From contig CBFICB010000010.1 in NCBI GenBank assembly GCA_965661005.1, positions 1-45,979 of the forward strand: a stretch of DNA of 45,979 bases. Reading direction: 5' to 3'. The position numbers and the translations under genes are program-made. Source of the DNA: UBA5109 sp965661005 (GTDB lineage Bacteria; Pseudomonadota; Gammaproteobacteria; Pseudomonadales; Pseudohongiellaceae). Shown here one piece after another: positions 33,716 through 43,305 of the stretch. Positions within the stretch are counted from its first letter, which is position 1; each line of letters begins with the position of its first letter. The notes beneath the pieces are model-generated. The model was given only the letters and a program-made list of their open reading frames with translations. It was not told where the DNA came from and searched no databases.

Positions 33716-34765
33716 ATGCACAATAAGCTTATTAATTTCAGCGTAGTTGCTGTGCTGGTTGTTCTGACATTTTATCTGTTAATTGTTGGTCAGGATGTTC
33801 TATTACCAATCGTTATTGCATTAGTATTTTGGTACTTGATCAATTTGCTTGCTAAATCATATAGCCGCATAAGAATCGGTGAGAAAAGTTTGCCCGGCTG
33901 GTTTTGTTTCTCGCTTTCCTTGCTAAGTTTTGTTGCGATGTTTTGGGCGACTGTAAAGCTTATTTCCATGAATATTGATGGAGTGCTTGAGGTGGCGCCT
34001 ACTTATCAGGTGAATCTTGAAAACAAAATCAATAATTTGATTAGTTATTTCGGCATCCAGGAGGCGCCTACGCTGGAGCAGCTGACGGACTTAATTAATC
34101 TTGGTCAATTTATTGCAACAACTGCAAGTTCTCTTACCAGCATTGTGGCTAATAGCGGTGTCATTCTTATTTACCTGGCCTTTTTGTTTATTGAACAAAA
34201 AAATATGGATAAGAAATTATCAGCATTAATCATTAATCAGGAAAAAGAACAGCAGGTAAGGAAGTTATTACGCAAAATCAGTGACGATGTGCGTAAATAT
34301 GTCACCATAAAATTAATTGCCAGTCTGTCGACAGGCATTCTGAGTTATATCTTTCTAATGGTCGTCGGTGTCGATTTTGCAGCCTTTTGGGCCCTGTTGA
34401 TTTTTATGCTTAACTTTATTCCAACTATTGGGTCGATTATTGCGACGATATTTCCCGCACTGATTACACTGGTACAGTTCGATACCTTGGGGCCTTTTTT
34501 TCTGGTGGCCGGAGGTTTGACGGGTATTCAGATCTTGATAGGGAATTTTCTAGAACCAAAGTTTACAGGCAGTAGTCTCAATTTAAGCCCGACTGTTATC
34601 CTGTTGAACCTGTCCTTGTGGGGCGTTGTTTGGGGAATTCCGGGTATGTTTCTCTGTGTGCCCTTTTTGGTGATTAGCATGATTGTTTTTTCAAATCTGC
34701 CACAAACCCGAGCCATCGCTGTAATGCTTTCAAGCGATGGCCGGATTGATGAATTGGAAAAGTAA
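33716..34765 (+). CDS. AI-2E family transporter (PF01594 permease)
   Basis: A 349-residue inner-membrane protein of about seven or eight helices with the family's long cytoplasmic loop. Typical stretches are GQDVLLPIVIALVFWYLIN near the N-terminus, YVTIKLIASLSTGILSYI, FIPTIGSIIATIFPALITL, LEPKFTGSSLNLSPTVILLN and WGIPGMFLCVPFLV. The family exports or transports varied small molecules, including autoinducer-2 (TqsA) and Na+/H+ in other members, so the name says little on substrate. AGAGGAAT precedes the ATG. A short AT hairpin (34771-34786) separates it from the convergent TonB receptor gene. Confidence 0.88.
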   Translation: MHNKLINFSVVAVLVVLTFYLLIVGQDVLLPIVIALVFWYLINLLAKSYSRIRIGEKSLPGWFCFSLSLLSFVAMFWATVKLISMNIDGVLEVAPTYQVNLENKINNLISYFGIQEAPTLEQLTDLINLGQFIATTASSLTSIVANSGVILIYLAFLFIEQKNMDKKLSALIINQEKEQQVRKLLRKISDDVRKYVTIKLIASLSTGILSYIFLMVVGVDFAAFWALLIFMLNFIPTIGSIIATIFPALITLVQFDTLGPFFLVAGGLTGIQILIGNFLEPKFTGSSLNLSPTVILLNLSLWGVVWGIPGMFLCVPFLVISMIVFSNLPQTRAIAVMLSSDGRIDELEK

Positions 34766-34784
34766 AGCTGAAAACTAAATAGTT

Positions 34785-37178
34785 TTACAGGGTATAGGCT
34801 ATTTCCAGCGCAATCTGTCTTGGTCTTGCAACAAAACCATAGAAAGTATTGGTACCAAACAGGCTGTTGGAAATAGGAGCATTACCTGCATAAGTCAGCA
34901 CATCTTCATTGCTCAGGTTTTTGCCAATAATTGATACGCGCCAGTTGTCGTTTTGAGCTCCGAAGCGCAAGTTCACATTGGTGCGACTGTCAATGGCATA
35001 TTGAGGGTCTAGATTGTCATGCACATTTTGGCTGCCGGTGTAGTTCAGATTAAGATTGGCAAACAACTCAACATCACTATTTAGCATGTAGGTGTAATCA
35101 AAAAACAGGCTTAGATTATTTTCAGGAGTGTACTGGCCACTTAGTCCAGTAAAGTCGCACAACGGGACGCCATTAACTACTGCTCCATTAGGTGTCTGAT
35201 AGTTGTAGCAGTTACCATTTCTGAAGTCATCAAACTCGAAATCAAGATATGAATATGCGTATCCAATAGTTAAGTCATCTGTTGCGGCATAACGCCCATC
35301 AAGTTCCAGCCCCATGACATCAGTTTTATTGGCATTACCCACATTGAAGCCCAAAGCGCCATCAAACTGACTGACTTGCAGATCGTCGTATTCAGTAAAA
35401 AACAGGGCTGCATTTATTTCAAAACGACCATTTGCTAACAGGCTTTTTGAACCCAGCTCCAAAGAGTTGGACTCCTCCTCCTTGAATTGGAAGGAGAAGG
35501 GGTTGTTTGCTCTGGCATCAAAACCGCCGGCTTTAAAACCTTCTGTATAACTCGCATACAGCATGGTGTTGTCCGTGGCATCCCACTGGACATTGACCAT
35601 TGGTGTAAATGCATCTTCCGATAAAGAGCCGGTTAAATTATGGCCAGGAGATGTGATCCCGGTTGATACTGCAGTATAGCCAGCAGTTTGTGTGCTGTGT
35701 AAGGCAAAGAATTCATAAAAGGCTATAGGCGCTAAAGGGTTTGCTGTCGCAGTTCGTGTTGCCAGATCGTTGATATCTATGCCGCGTGTGGCATCTTTTT
35801 CCTCGTTGGTAAAGCGGGCACCCAGAGTGAAACGCAAACGGTCGCTAACATTCCAGGTTCCCTGGGCAAATACTCCCCAAAGATCACTTTCATGTGCATT
35901 AAGGCGTCTCGCTTGAGTACCAGGTAAATTAGCCATCAGAGCCAGGGCAGGGTTCAGTGCGGATAGAGTACCGAGTATAGAATTGGTTGGGATATCAATT
36001 TCTTCGATAGAGTCCATTTCGCTACTTTGGAAATATAAGCCTCCAACCCAATCTATGGTTTCCCCACCAGCAGAACTCAATCTAATTTCTTGGCTGAATT
36101 GATCGTAGTCTTCCTGCAAGCCGACCTCAAAAACACTGCTGGGTGTGTAGTCACAATCACAACGTTCTGAGAAATCGTATTGTACGAATCCGGTAACCAG
36201 AGATAGTGTTTTGCCATTTAAATCATAATCAATGTTAAGCGTAATATTATCGAGGCTGTTATCACTGAACTCGTTGGCATTAGCCTGGCGATTGTAGTCA
36301 AAATTACTTTCCATAACGGGTTGGCCAAGGATGCCGGCAGTAATTTGGGCATAGTTCAGTCCGGCAAAAGCACCAGCTGGGGCCGCAGAATCTTGCACAA
36401 TTTCAATTTGCCTACCAGTAGTGTCAAAGCTATTGGTTTCCAGTTTTAAACCAACTGTTAACTCCGGTGTAGCATCCCATTCAAGGCTCAGGCGTGCTGC
36501 GGTTTCGTCACGGTCTGCTTCACTAATGTTACGAGTAGTATTGTTCATGTAGCCCTTATCAGTATAGGTGCGCAGCGCTAAACGAGCTCGAAAATCATCT
36601 GTGATAGCGCCTGAAATAGCAGCGTTTAATTCAGTTTGATTAGATTCAAATTCGTATAAGCCCGAAATAGATATTTCAGTTTCATCAGTCGGGCGAGCAG
36701 TAATCAAATTCAAAGCACCTGCAATTGTATTTTTACCAAATAATATACTTTGCGGACCGCGCAAGACTTCAGCACGTTGAAGATCAAAGAACGGAGCTCG
36801 AATAAGCTGTTGTCTGCCGTAATAAATTCCATCAACATACTGACCGACAGACTGTTCGAAACCCTGATTATTCCCTGAGCCTATACCTCGCACATACATT
36901 TGGGTACTTATGCCGGTTTCAGTCATGGTCATATTGGGTACAAATTCAGTAATGTCGGCAATTTTATTGATATTGTTGTTTTGTATAACTTCTGCACTAA
37001 CGACATTCACTGAAATGGGGACATCAGCGAGGCTTTCTTCTCGCTTTTGGGCTGTTACTACAATTTCTTGTAAAACCGGTGCATTGCTTTGTGCTAAAGC
37101 AGTTGAGGCCATTTGCGAGCAGATAACCCCAGCAATGGCGGTACAAAGAGCGGTGTGACGAAAAGTAATTAGACGCAT
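34785..37178 (-). CDS. TonB-dependent outer-membrane receptor
   Basis: A 797-residue receptor. The signal peptide ends at STALAQ (about residue 30), followed by an extended TonB-box-like EIVVTAQKREESLADVP, a plug domain to about 160 (VPNMTMTETGISTQMYVRGIGS; LRGPQSILFGKNTIAGALN) and a 22-strand barrel closing at PRQIALEIAYTL. This EIVVTAQKRE type is common in aquatic Proteobacteria for glycans, vitamins or iron chelates. The substrate cannot be told from sequence, and no enzyme, TonB or ExbBD genes adjoin it. AAGGGG precedes the ATG. I see no Fur box in its upstream region. It is divergent from alaS. Confidence 0.92.
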   Translation of the reverse strand: MRLITFRHTALCTAIAGVICSQMASTALAQSNAPVLQEIVVTAQKREESLADVPISVNVVSAEVIQNNNINKIADITEFVPNMTMTETGISTQMYVRGIGSGNNQGFEQSVGQYVDGIYYGRQQLIRAPFFDLQRAEVLRGPQSILFGKNTIAGALNLITARPTDETEISISGLYEFESNQTELNAAISGAITDDFRARLALRTYTDKGYMNNTTRNISEADRDETAARLSLEWDATPELTVGLKLETNSFDTTGRQIEIVQDSAAPAGAFAGLNYAQITAGILGQPVMESNFDYNRQANANEFSDNSLDNITLNIDYDLNGKTLSLVTGFVQYDFSERCDCDYTPSSVFEVGLQEDYDQFSQEIRLSSAGGETIDWVGGLYFQSSEMDSIEEIDIPTNSILGTLSALNPALALMANLPGTQARRLNAHESDLWGVFAQGTWNVSDRLRFTLGARFTNEEKDATRGIDINDLATRTATANPLAPIAFYEFFALHSTQTAGYTAVSTGITSPGHNLTGSLSEDAFTPMVNVQWDATDNTMLYASYTEGFKAGGFDARANNPFSFQFKEEESNSLELGSKSLLANGRFEINAALFFTEYDDLQVSQFDGALGFNVGNANKTDVMGLELDGRYAATDDLTIGYAYSYLDFEFDDFRNGNCYNYQTPNGAVVNGVPLCDFTGLSGQYTPENNLSLFFDYTYMLNSDVELFANLNLNYTGSQNVHDNLDPQYAIDSRTNVNLRFGAQNDNWRVSIIGKNLSNEDVLTYAGNAPISNSLFGTNTFYGFVARPRQIALEIAYTL

Positions 37179-37325
37179 ATATTTCCCCTTATTCTTGTCT
37201 AAATTCTTATTTTGGATTGCTATCTGCCAAAGGAGGAAGATGCATTTGTATATTTTTTATAAAACTTTAAAAATTTTAGTACTAACAAGATCTTAATGTA
37301 AGTTTTATGTATTTACAGACAAGAG

Positions 37326-37354
37326 ATGTCAATACGCTGTTGAGGGTATATAAT
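37326..37354 (+). promoter_or_regulatory. Candidate sigma70 promoter for alaS
   Basis: A perfect -10 TATAAT (37349-37354) and a -35-like ATGTCA (37326-37331, four of six) are spaced 17 bases, about 40 bases before the alaS ATG. Confidence 0.6.
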
Positions 37355-37390
37355 TCGCGCCCTTTATAGAATATAAAGCTAAGAGTTGAT

Positions 37391-40003
37391 ATGAAAAGCG
37401 CTGAAATTCGCCAGGCATTTTTAGAATATTTTGCTGAACACGGTCATGCCGTGGTGGACAGCAGTTCACTCGTGCCTGGTAATGATCCAACTTTACTCTT
37501 TACCAATGCAGGAATGGTGCAGTTTAAAGATGTTTTTCTGGGTCAGGATAAACGATCTTATAGTCGTGCCTGTAGCTCTCAGCGTTGTGTTCGAGCTGGT
37601 GGAAAACATAATGACCTGGAAAATGTAGGTTATACGGCACGCCATCATACTTTTTTTGAAATGCTCGGAAATTTTAGCTTTGGTGACTATTTCAAACATG
37701 ATGCCATCCGTTTCGCGTGGGAATTCCTGACTGTAAATTTGGGCTTGTCTCCGGAAAAATTATGGATCACTGTTTTCCATGAGGATCAGGAAGCAGAAAA
37801 CATCTGGTTGAATGAAATTGGCGTTAGTCCTGAACGTTTTTCCAGGTTAGGTGAAAAAGATAATTTTTGGGCAATGGGAGACACGGGGCCTTGCGGACCA
37901 TGCAGTGAGATTTTCTATGATCATGGTGATGATGTTCCAGGAGGGCCTCCGGGCAGCCCAGAAGAGGATGGTGACCGCTATATCGAAATCTGGAATTTGG
38001 TTTTTATGCAATATAACCGAAGCAGTAAAGGTGAACTTGCACCTTTGCCGAAACCATCAGTGGATACCGGGATGGGCCTGGAAAGGATTTCAGCGGTTCT
38101 TCAGGGTGTTCATAGTAATTACGAAATTGATTTATTTCAGGAATTACTTGCAGCAGTTTCGAATGTGACCGGTACCAAACAGCAAGGCTCTGCCTCCTTA
38201 AATGTAATTGCTGATCATATTCGTTCATGTGCGTTTTTAGTCAATGATGGTGTGTTGCCAGCTAATGAAGGCAGGGGGTATGTGCTGCGCCGAATTATCA
38301 GGCGAGCAATCAGGCATGGTCACCAGTTAGGTGCAAAAGAAGAATTCTTTTATAAACTGGTTGCTCCCTTGGTTCAGGTCATGGGTGAAGCTTATCCGGA
38401 ACTTGCTAAAAACCAGCTGTCTATTGAAACTGCCCTCAAAGCAGAGGAAGTGCAATTTTCGAGGACTCTGGATAATGGTATGCAAGAGCTTGAATCTGCA
38501 ATTGCTGCATTAGATGCTAATACCATCCCCGGCGAGATCGTATTTAAACTTTACGATACTTTTGGTTTTCCGGTTGACCTTACGGCAGATATTGCACGCG
38601 AAAGAGATCTGTTACTGGATATGGATGGTTTTGATAAAGCCATGCAGGCACAAAAAACTCGAGCGCGTGCAGCAAGCAAATTTGAAACGGATCAGGTGTT
38701 GGAGTTAAAAGACCAGCCTCAAACCACCTTTACAGGCTACGAACACTTAGCTGATGAAAGCTGTGAGGTCATTGCACTTTATAGAGAAGGTAAGTCAGTG
38801 GAGAGTATTAGTGATGGACAGGCAGCCACAATCGTACTGAATCGAACGCCTTTTTATGCTGAATCAGGCGGCCAGGTTGGCGATACCGGGACCTTAGATA
38901 ACCAGGATGCACACTTTGTTGTAAAAGACACTCAAAAACAAAGTGAGCAATTTTTGCATCATGGTGAATTGCTTGAAGGTGAATTAGTTGTTGGCAGCAA
39001 GGTTCAAGCCAGCGTTAATGGAGCTCCTCGCCAGGCGACCATGCTAAATCATTCTGCAACACATCTGATGCATGCAGCTTTGCGTCAATTATTAGGAGAG
39101 CATGTCACGCAAAAGGGTTCGTTGGTGAATCAAGACTATCTGCGTTTCGATTTTTCTCACAATCAAGCTGTTACTGATGATGAACTGGAAGCTATTGAAA
39201 GCTTGGTCAATGAGCAGATAAGACAAAATAGTGAAGTCGGCATGCAGGAGATGGGAATTGAAGAGGCCAAAGCTAAAGGTGCGATGGCGCTGTTTGGCGA
39301 AAAGTATGGCGATGAAGTCCGCGTCATCACCATGGGTGAATCTGATGATGCTAGTTTTTCGGTAGAGCTCTGCGGCGGCACTCATGTTAGCAGGACGGGC
39401 GATATCGGGCTGTTTAAAATTATCCAGGAGTCGGGCATAGCTGCTGGCGTTCGGCGCATAGAAGCCGTAACAGGGCTCAGGGCTCTGGAGGTAACGAATG
39501 CTCAGCAAGAGCGTCTGGGTAAAATAGCCAGACTACTAAAGTCTGATCATGCCAATATTGAACAGAAAGTTGAGCAGTTACAAAAACAAAATCGTGAATT
39601 GGAAAAACAGATTGAACAGCTAAAAGCGAAATTGACCAGTTCCACAGGCAATGATCTTACGAGTCAGGTCATTGAAGTTAATGGTGTGAAAGTGCTGGTT
39701 GCCGCCATAGATGGCTTGAACAGTAAAGATTTAAGAGACACCTGCGATCAGCTAAAAAACAAGCTGGGTTCTGGAGTTATCTTACTGGCTGCATCTGCTG
39801 AAGGAAAAGTCAGCCTTGTCGCTGGAGTCACTAAAGACTTGCTGGATAAAGTTAAAGCGGGTGAGTTGGTCAATATGGTTGCTAAGCATATTGGTGGCAA
39901 AGGCGGAGGGCGACCTGATATGGCTATGGCCGGCGGTACTCAACCTGAAAATTTAGACTTGGCTTTGGCTTCAGTTGAGCCTTACCTTAAGACTATTATT
40001 TAA
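37391..40003 (+). CDS. alaS: Alanyl-tRNA synthetase
   Basis: Charges tRNA-Ala in the cytoplasm. 870 residues, the full class-II enzyme: catalytic core starting SAEIRQAFLEYFAEHGHAVV with FFEMLGNFSFGDYFK and MGDTGPCGPCSEIFYD, the editing domain with its zinc site (HSATHLMHAAL HxxxH and CGGTHVSRTGD CxxxH), a coiled coil (EQKVEQLQKQNRELEKQIEQ) and the C-terminal C-Ala domain ending GGKGGGRPDMAMAGG. Nothing is missing. It stands before lysC and csrA, the normal gammaproteobacterial order. Confidence 0.98.
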   Translation: MKSAEIRQAFLEYFAEHGHAVVDSSSLVPGNDPTLLFTNAGMVQFKDVFLGQDKRSYSRACSSQRCVRAGGKHNDLENVGYTARHHTFFEMLGNFSFGDYFKHDAIRFAWEFLTVNLGLSPEKLWITVFHEDQEAENIWLNEIGVSPERFSRLGEKDNFWAMGDTGPCGPCSEIFYDHGDDVPGGPPGSPEEDGDRYIEIWNLVFMQYNRSSKGELAPLPKPSVDTGMGLERISAVLQGVHSNYEIDLFQELLAAVSNVTGTKQQGSASLNVIADHIRSCAFLVNDGVLPANEGRGYVLRRIIRRAIRHGHQLGAKEEFFYKLVAPLVQVMGEAYPELAKNQLSIETALKAEEVQFSRTLDNGMQELESAIAALDANTIPGEIVFKLYDTFGFPVDLTADIARERDLLLDMDGFDKAMQAQKTRARAASKFETDQVLELKDQPQTTFTGYEHLADESCEVIALYREGKSVESISDGQAATIVLNRTPFYAESGGQVGDTGTLDNQDAHFVVKDTQKQSEQFLHHGELLEGELVVGSKVQASVNGAPRQATMLNHSATHLMHAALRQLLGEHVTQKGSLVNQDYLRFDFSHNQAVTDDELEAIESLVNEQIRQNSEVGMQEMGIEEAKAKGAMALFGEKYGDEVRVITMGESDDASFSVELCGGTHVSRTGDIGLFKIIQESGIAAGVRRIEAVTGLRALEVTNAQQERLGKIARLLKSDHANIEQKVEQLQKQNRELEKQIEQLKAKLTSSTGNDLTSQVIEVNGVKVLVAAIDGLNSKDLRDTCDQLKNKLGSGVILLAASAEGKVSLVAGVTKDLLDKVKAGELVNMVAKHIGGKGGGRPDMAMAGGTQPENLDLALASVEPYLKTII

Positions 40004-40073
40004 AACTTTGCTTTTAAACATTGTTCAATTAATAGCGTAACTATCTTTTAATCCACAGTAGCATGATATTATA

Positions 40074-41306
40074 ATGACATTACTTGTGCAGAAATATGGT
40101 GGCACTTCGGTCGCTTCAGTAGAGCGTATCAAAGCCGTCGCAGAAAAAGTTGCAGCAAGCAGAAAAGCCGGCAATCAAGTGGTTGTTGTGTTGTCTGCAA
40201 TGAGTGGCGTAACTAACAAATTATTGGGCTGGGCTCATGATGTGCAGTCTGAACCCAACGAGCGAGAGCTGGATGTTCTGCTTGCAACAGGGGAACAAAC
40301 CACTATCGCTTTGTTAGCAATGGCGCTGGAAGAATTAGCTTGTCCAGCCCGGTCCTATACTGGCGGGCAGGTCAAAATATTAACTGACGCTGCGCATACT
40401 AAAGCTCGAATAATTAGTATTGAACAAGAACATATCAAAAGAGCCCTAGATAATGGTGAAGTGGTTGTTGTTGCCGGATTCCAGGGGGTCAACGAAGCAG
40501 GTGATATTACAACACTTGGTAGAGGTGGCTCAGATACTACTGCTGTTGCTCTGGCGGCTGCTTTAAAAGCAGACGAATGTCAGATTTTTACTGACGTGGA
40601 TGGTGTTTACACTACTGACCCGAGAGTGGTTGAAAAAGCCAGGCGACTGGACAGTATTACTTTTGAAGAAATGCTTGAAATGTCCAGTTTGGGTGCAAAA
40701 GTGCTACAAATTCGTTCAGTCGAGTTTGCCAGCAAATACAATGTGCCTTTAAGGGTGCTTTCAAGTTTTGAAGATGGACCGGGTACATTCATAGGATCGG
40801 AGGATGCGAGCATGATGGAAATGCCACTAATCTCAGGGATAGCATTTACCAGAGATGAAGCGAAATTAAGTATTATCGGTGTTCCTGATATTCCAGGAAT
40901 GGCTCATAAAGTCTTTGGGCCAATCAGTGCAGCAGGCATAGAAGTTGATGTTATTGTACAAAATATTGGTAATGACCAAACCAATGATATTACTTTTACC
41001 GTACAAAGGAAGGATACGGCTAAAGCGACAAAAATACTGGAAGCGATAGCCAAAGATATTAAAGCTGAACAAGTTCTAGCTGATGACAAAGTAGCAAAAC
41101 TTTCATTAGTTGGGGTGGGTATGCGTTCTCATGCGGGCATTGCTAGTCGTATGTTTGAAACGCTTGCCAATGAATCAATTAATATCCAATTAATTACTAC
41201 TTCAGAAATTAAAATTTCTATCGTAATTGAAGAAAAATACCTAGAGCTCGCGGTAAGAGCTTTACATGATGCTTTTGAGCTGGAAGGTTCTGAATCTGAC
41301 TCATAG
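40074..41306 (+). CDS. lysC: Aspartate kinase
   Basis: Phosphorylates aspartate, the first step to lysine, threonine, methionine and diaminopimelate. 410 residues: an amino-acid-kinase domain opening with VQKYGGTSVASVERIK, TTLGRGGSDTTAVALAAAL and FTDVDGVYTTDPR, then two ACT domains (about 265-400; LSIIGVPDIPGMAHKVFGPI and LVGVGMRSHAGIASRMFETL) for lysine/threonine feedback. The length matches the monofunctional pseudomonad/Bacillus II type. It is 70 bases after alaS. Confidence 0.97.
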   Translation: MTLLVQKYGGTSVASVERIKAVAEKVAASRKAGNQVVVVLSAMSGVTNKLLGWAHDVQSEPNERELDVLLATGEQTTIALLAMALEELACPARSYTGGQVKILTDAAHTKARIISIEQEHIKRALDNGEVVVVAGFQGVNEAGDITTLGRGGSDTTAVALAAALKADECQIFTDVDGVYTTDPRVVEKARRLDSITFEEMLEMSSLGAKVLQIRSVEFASKYNVPLRVLSSFEDGPGTFIGSEDASMMEMPLISGIAFTRDEAKLSIIGVPDIPGMAHKVFGPISAAGIEVDVIVQNIGNDQTNDITFTVQRKDTAKATKILEAIAKDIKAEQVLADDKVAKLSLVGVGMRSHAGIASRMFETLANESINIQLITTSEIKISIVIEEKYLELAVRALHDAFELEGSESDS

Positions 41307-41350
41307 GCTTAATAACCATGAAGGGTTAATGAATCCAACCAAATAAAGTT

Positions 41351-41361
41351 GGAGGAAGGAG
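41351..41361 (+). promoter_or_regulatory. csrA ribosome-binding site with three GGA motifs (possible CsrA autoregulation)
   Basis: GGAGGAAGGAG (41351-41361) ends nine bases before the csrA ATG and has GGA at 41351, 41354 and 41358. CsrA binds GGA in RNA, and E. coli csrA mRNA is repressed by its own product through such sites over the Shine-Dalgarno. Autoregulation here is inference from that precedent. Confidence 0.5.
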
Positions 41362-41370
41362 TTAAACTAG

Positions 41371-41571
41371 ATGTTGATATTGACTCGCCGTGTAGGCGAA
41401 ACACTCATGATAGGTGACGAGGTGACGGTCACGGTCTTGGGAGTAAAGGGAAATCAAGTGCGGATAGGAGTCAATGCACCCAAAGATGTGGCAGTTCATA
41501 GAGAGGAAATCTATGACAGGATTAAACAAGAGGGCGATAACAGCGCGCCTGGTGATGACCCTGTTGAGTAA
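41371..41571 (+). CDS. csrA: Carbon storage regulator CsrA
   Basis: A small homodimeric RNA-binding protein that controls translation and mRNA stability in carbon metabolism, motility and biofilm. The 66-residue sequence is canonical: MLILTRRVGETLMIGDEVTV at the start (strand 1 with the RNA-contacting Leu4/Arg6 region) and GVNAPKDVAVHREEIYDRIK containing VHREE with the key Arg44. The acidic tail is variable. It sits 64 bases after lysC and 62 bases before tRNA-Ser. Confidence 0.98.
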   Translation: MLILTRRVGETLMIGDEVTVTVLGVKGNQVRIGVNAPKDVAVHREEIYDRIKQEGDNSAPGDDPVE

Positions 41572-41590
41572 AAAACTAAGGCCATAAGCT

Positions 41591-41619
41591 CTGTCAAAAG
41601 TGCGCACTTGTGATATGAT
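41591..41619 (+). promoter_or_regulatory. Promoter of the tRNA-Ser gene
   Basis: -35 CTGTCA (41591-41596) and -10 TATGAT (41614-41619) are spaced 17 bases. They are followed by a GC-only stretch GCGCGC (41621-41626), the GC-rich discriminator typical of stringently controlled stable-RNA promoters. It starts about 15 bases before the mature tRNA 5' end. Confidence 0.65.
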
Positions 41620-41633
41620 TGCGCGCTTCATTG

Positions 41634-41725
41634 GGAGAGGTGGCCGAGTGGCTGAAGGCGCGCCCCTGCTAAGGGTGTATGGGTGTTAAAGCTCATCGAG
41701 GGTTCGAATCCCTCCCTCTCCGCCA
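41634..41725 (+). tRNA. tRNA-Ser (anticodon GCT)
   Basis: 92 bases, a class-II tRNA with a long variable arm. The acceptor GGAGAGG (41634-41640) pairs with CCTCTCC (41715-41721), followed by discriminator G and encoded CCA (41723-41725). The anticodon loop is CTGCTAA with GCT at 41668-41670, flanked by a CGCCC/GGGTG stem. The T loop is GGTTCGAATCC. It reads AGC/AGU serine codons. The G73 discriminator is the serine type. Confidence 0.97.
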
Positions 41726-41730
41726 TAACA

Positions 41731-41754
41731 AAAAACCGCGCAAGCGGTTTTTTT
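41731..41754 (+). terminator. Intrinsic terminator of tRNA-Ser
   Basis: A stem AAACCGC-GCAA-GCGGTTT (41733-41750) continues into a T run to 41754, starting six bases after the tRNA CCA end. Confidence 0.88.
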
Positions 41755-41840
41755 ATGCACGGGTTTTAAGGGAGTGTGAGAAGCCTCGACAGGGTTCGCC
41801 GAAGACTATATACACCAGTGAGTTGAAGATATAGCTCTTC

Positions 41841-43193
41841 TTACTGAATGCTTTCTTTTTCATTTGCGCTGAAATGTTTAGAGAATTCGAACAAGGCCCA
41901 CCACGCAAAAATGATAATGATCAACACCATACTAAAACGCATTGCTGACAGAATAAATTGAGTGTCAAATATAGGCAAGCGGTAATCATATGCACTTAAC
42001 AAGCTTCCTCGTTCCAGCATCCAATGCCAGGCAGTATGCGCAATTATTACGGAAAGGATAATAATACCTAAACGTTTATTCATAATATGTTTAAACAGCA
42101 GTGCTAGCAAAGGAATCATTATAAACAAGATAAGAAGCTGGCCTAATTCAACGCCAATGTTGAAGGACAACAATGATGTAAAGAGATGACCTCCGGCAAA
42201 TTGCAATGTATCTCTGAATAAAAAAGAAAAACCAAAGCCATGTACCAGACCAAAGCCAAAAGCGGCCACCCAACGATTGTCTAGTTTTGATGCGACAACA
42301 TTTTTAATCGCCATATAGATAATAGAAAGTGCTATTAAGCTTTCAATTAAGGCCGGAAACCATAAAGCGCCTGGTGTAAAACCAAAGGCTGAACAGAGTA
42401 AGGTTATAGAATGGCCGACAGTAAACGAAGTGATGATAGGCACCAGTCGCCTAATGCTTACTATCGGAATAATAAGACAGAATAAAAATAACAAATGATC
42501 AATTCCTTCAAGAATATGCGAGAAGCCCATGCTAATGAAGCGCATAGATGCCTGATACCAGCTAGGGTCAAGTTGCACCAAGCCCGGATTGCCGACGTAA
42601 TTGAAAACCCGTTCTGCTCCGCTAGGCAGGACATATCTCAACACTGATGTGGTCTCATTAGACAGTCTTCCAAGTTCAGAATTGATTGAAAACTCGGATT
42701 GATCCGAGTTAATTACATAATTGACTTCCAGATCTAATAAGCCTTGTCGCCAAATTAAATTAGCTTCATCAGCTAATGCAGGAGCGTATAAATTAGCCTG
42801 CGCTTCTTCAAAGGAAGTAAATGAGCGATTGGAAGGTAACGAGACCCTCACAGCACCAAGCTCTTTATCACTTAGCTCTATACCGTTTTCATATAAATGA
42901 ATTGATTCAGTAATGTAGACCCGTGCAGCATCACGCAGTGAGGAATCAGCCTCAGAAATTTTTAAATAGCCCGGGCCTATCAGCGGAAAAGCAATTTCCG
43001 AAAAAGCGTCCATGGGCACACGCATTAGCACCGTCAACTGATCATCTTTCGGTTTTACAAAAGCAAACAATGTGACTCTTGTAGGAATGTCATGCCCATA
43101 AACTCCATTCATAAAAACCACTAAGCTTAGCGCTAAAAAAATTTGAAATATTTTTAGTTTTTTTAGCAAGGTGAATAGAGTTGAAATTAACAT
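41841..43193 (-). CDS. HupE/UreJ-like membrane protein with large N-terminal periplasmic domain
   Basis: A 450-residue protein. An N-terminal hydrophobic segment (KIFQIFLALSLVVFMNGVYG) leads to a periplasmic beta-rich domain (about 34-215; DIPTRVTLFAFVKPKDDQL), then seven or so membrane helices. The second half has the HupE/UreJ metal-permease motif H-x5-D-H: H226 to H233 in SHILEGIDHLLFLF, plus FTVGHSITL and LVHGFGFSF. Known HupE and UreJ move nickel for hydrogenase or urease, and neither enzyme is near. This long HupE_UreJ_2 form is widespread in marine bacteria without a known substrate. It is divergent from two NHL genes. Confidence 0.82.
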   Translation of the reverse strand: MLISTLFTLLKKLKIFQIFLALSLVVFMNGVYGHDIPTRVTLFAFVKPKDDQLTVLMRVPMDAFSEIAFPLIGPGYLKISEADSSLRDAARVYITESIHLYENGIELSDKELGAVRVSLPSNRSFTSFEEAQANLYAPALADEANLIWRQGLLDLEVNYVINSDQSEFSINSELGRLSNETTSVLRYVLPSGAERVFNYVGNPGLVQLDPSWYQASMRFISMGFSHILEGIDHLLFLFCLIIPIVSIRRLVPIITSFTVGHSITLLCSAFGFTPGALWFPALIESLIALSIIYMAIKNVVASKLDNRWVAAFGFGLVHGFGFSFLFRDTLQFAGGHLFTSLLSFNIGVELGQLLILFIMIPLLALLFKHIMNKRLGIIILSVIIAHTAWHWMLERGSLLSAYDYRLPIFDTQFILSAMRFSMVLIIIIFAWWALFEFSKHFSANEKESIQ

Positions 43194-43305
43194 TTTGGTT
43201 TAGGCCTTTTTCTTGGCTTTGCTATCAATTAAACCTAGATAAGGTTCTTTTTCCATAACAATAGCTATGGCGACTGCGACAGCTTTCTTTTCAATAGTTT
43301 TTGTA

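Noticed and set aside
33501..33716. 71-codon open frame between the AraC-MGMT and AI-2E genes
   Set aside because: No ribosome site, no recognisable pattern and AT-driven composition (Asn/Lys/Ile-rich); it ends at the true AI-2E start. Treated as intergenic.
41755..41840. Possible integration scar downstream of tRNA-Ser
   Set aside because: GACAGGGTTCGCC (41788-41800) shares only a short stretch with the tRNA T arm (GGGTTCG), too little for an attachment site, and no integrase is present.
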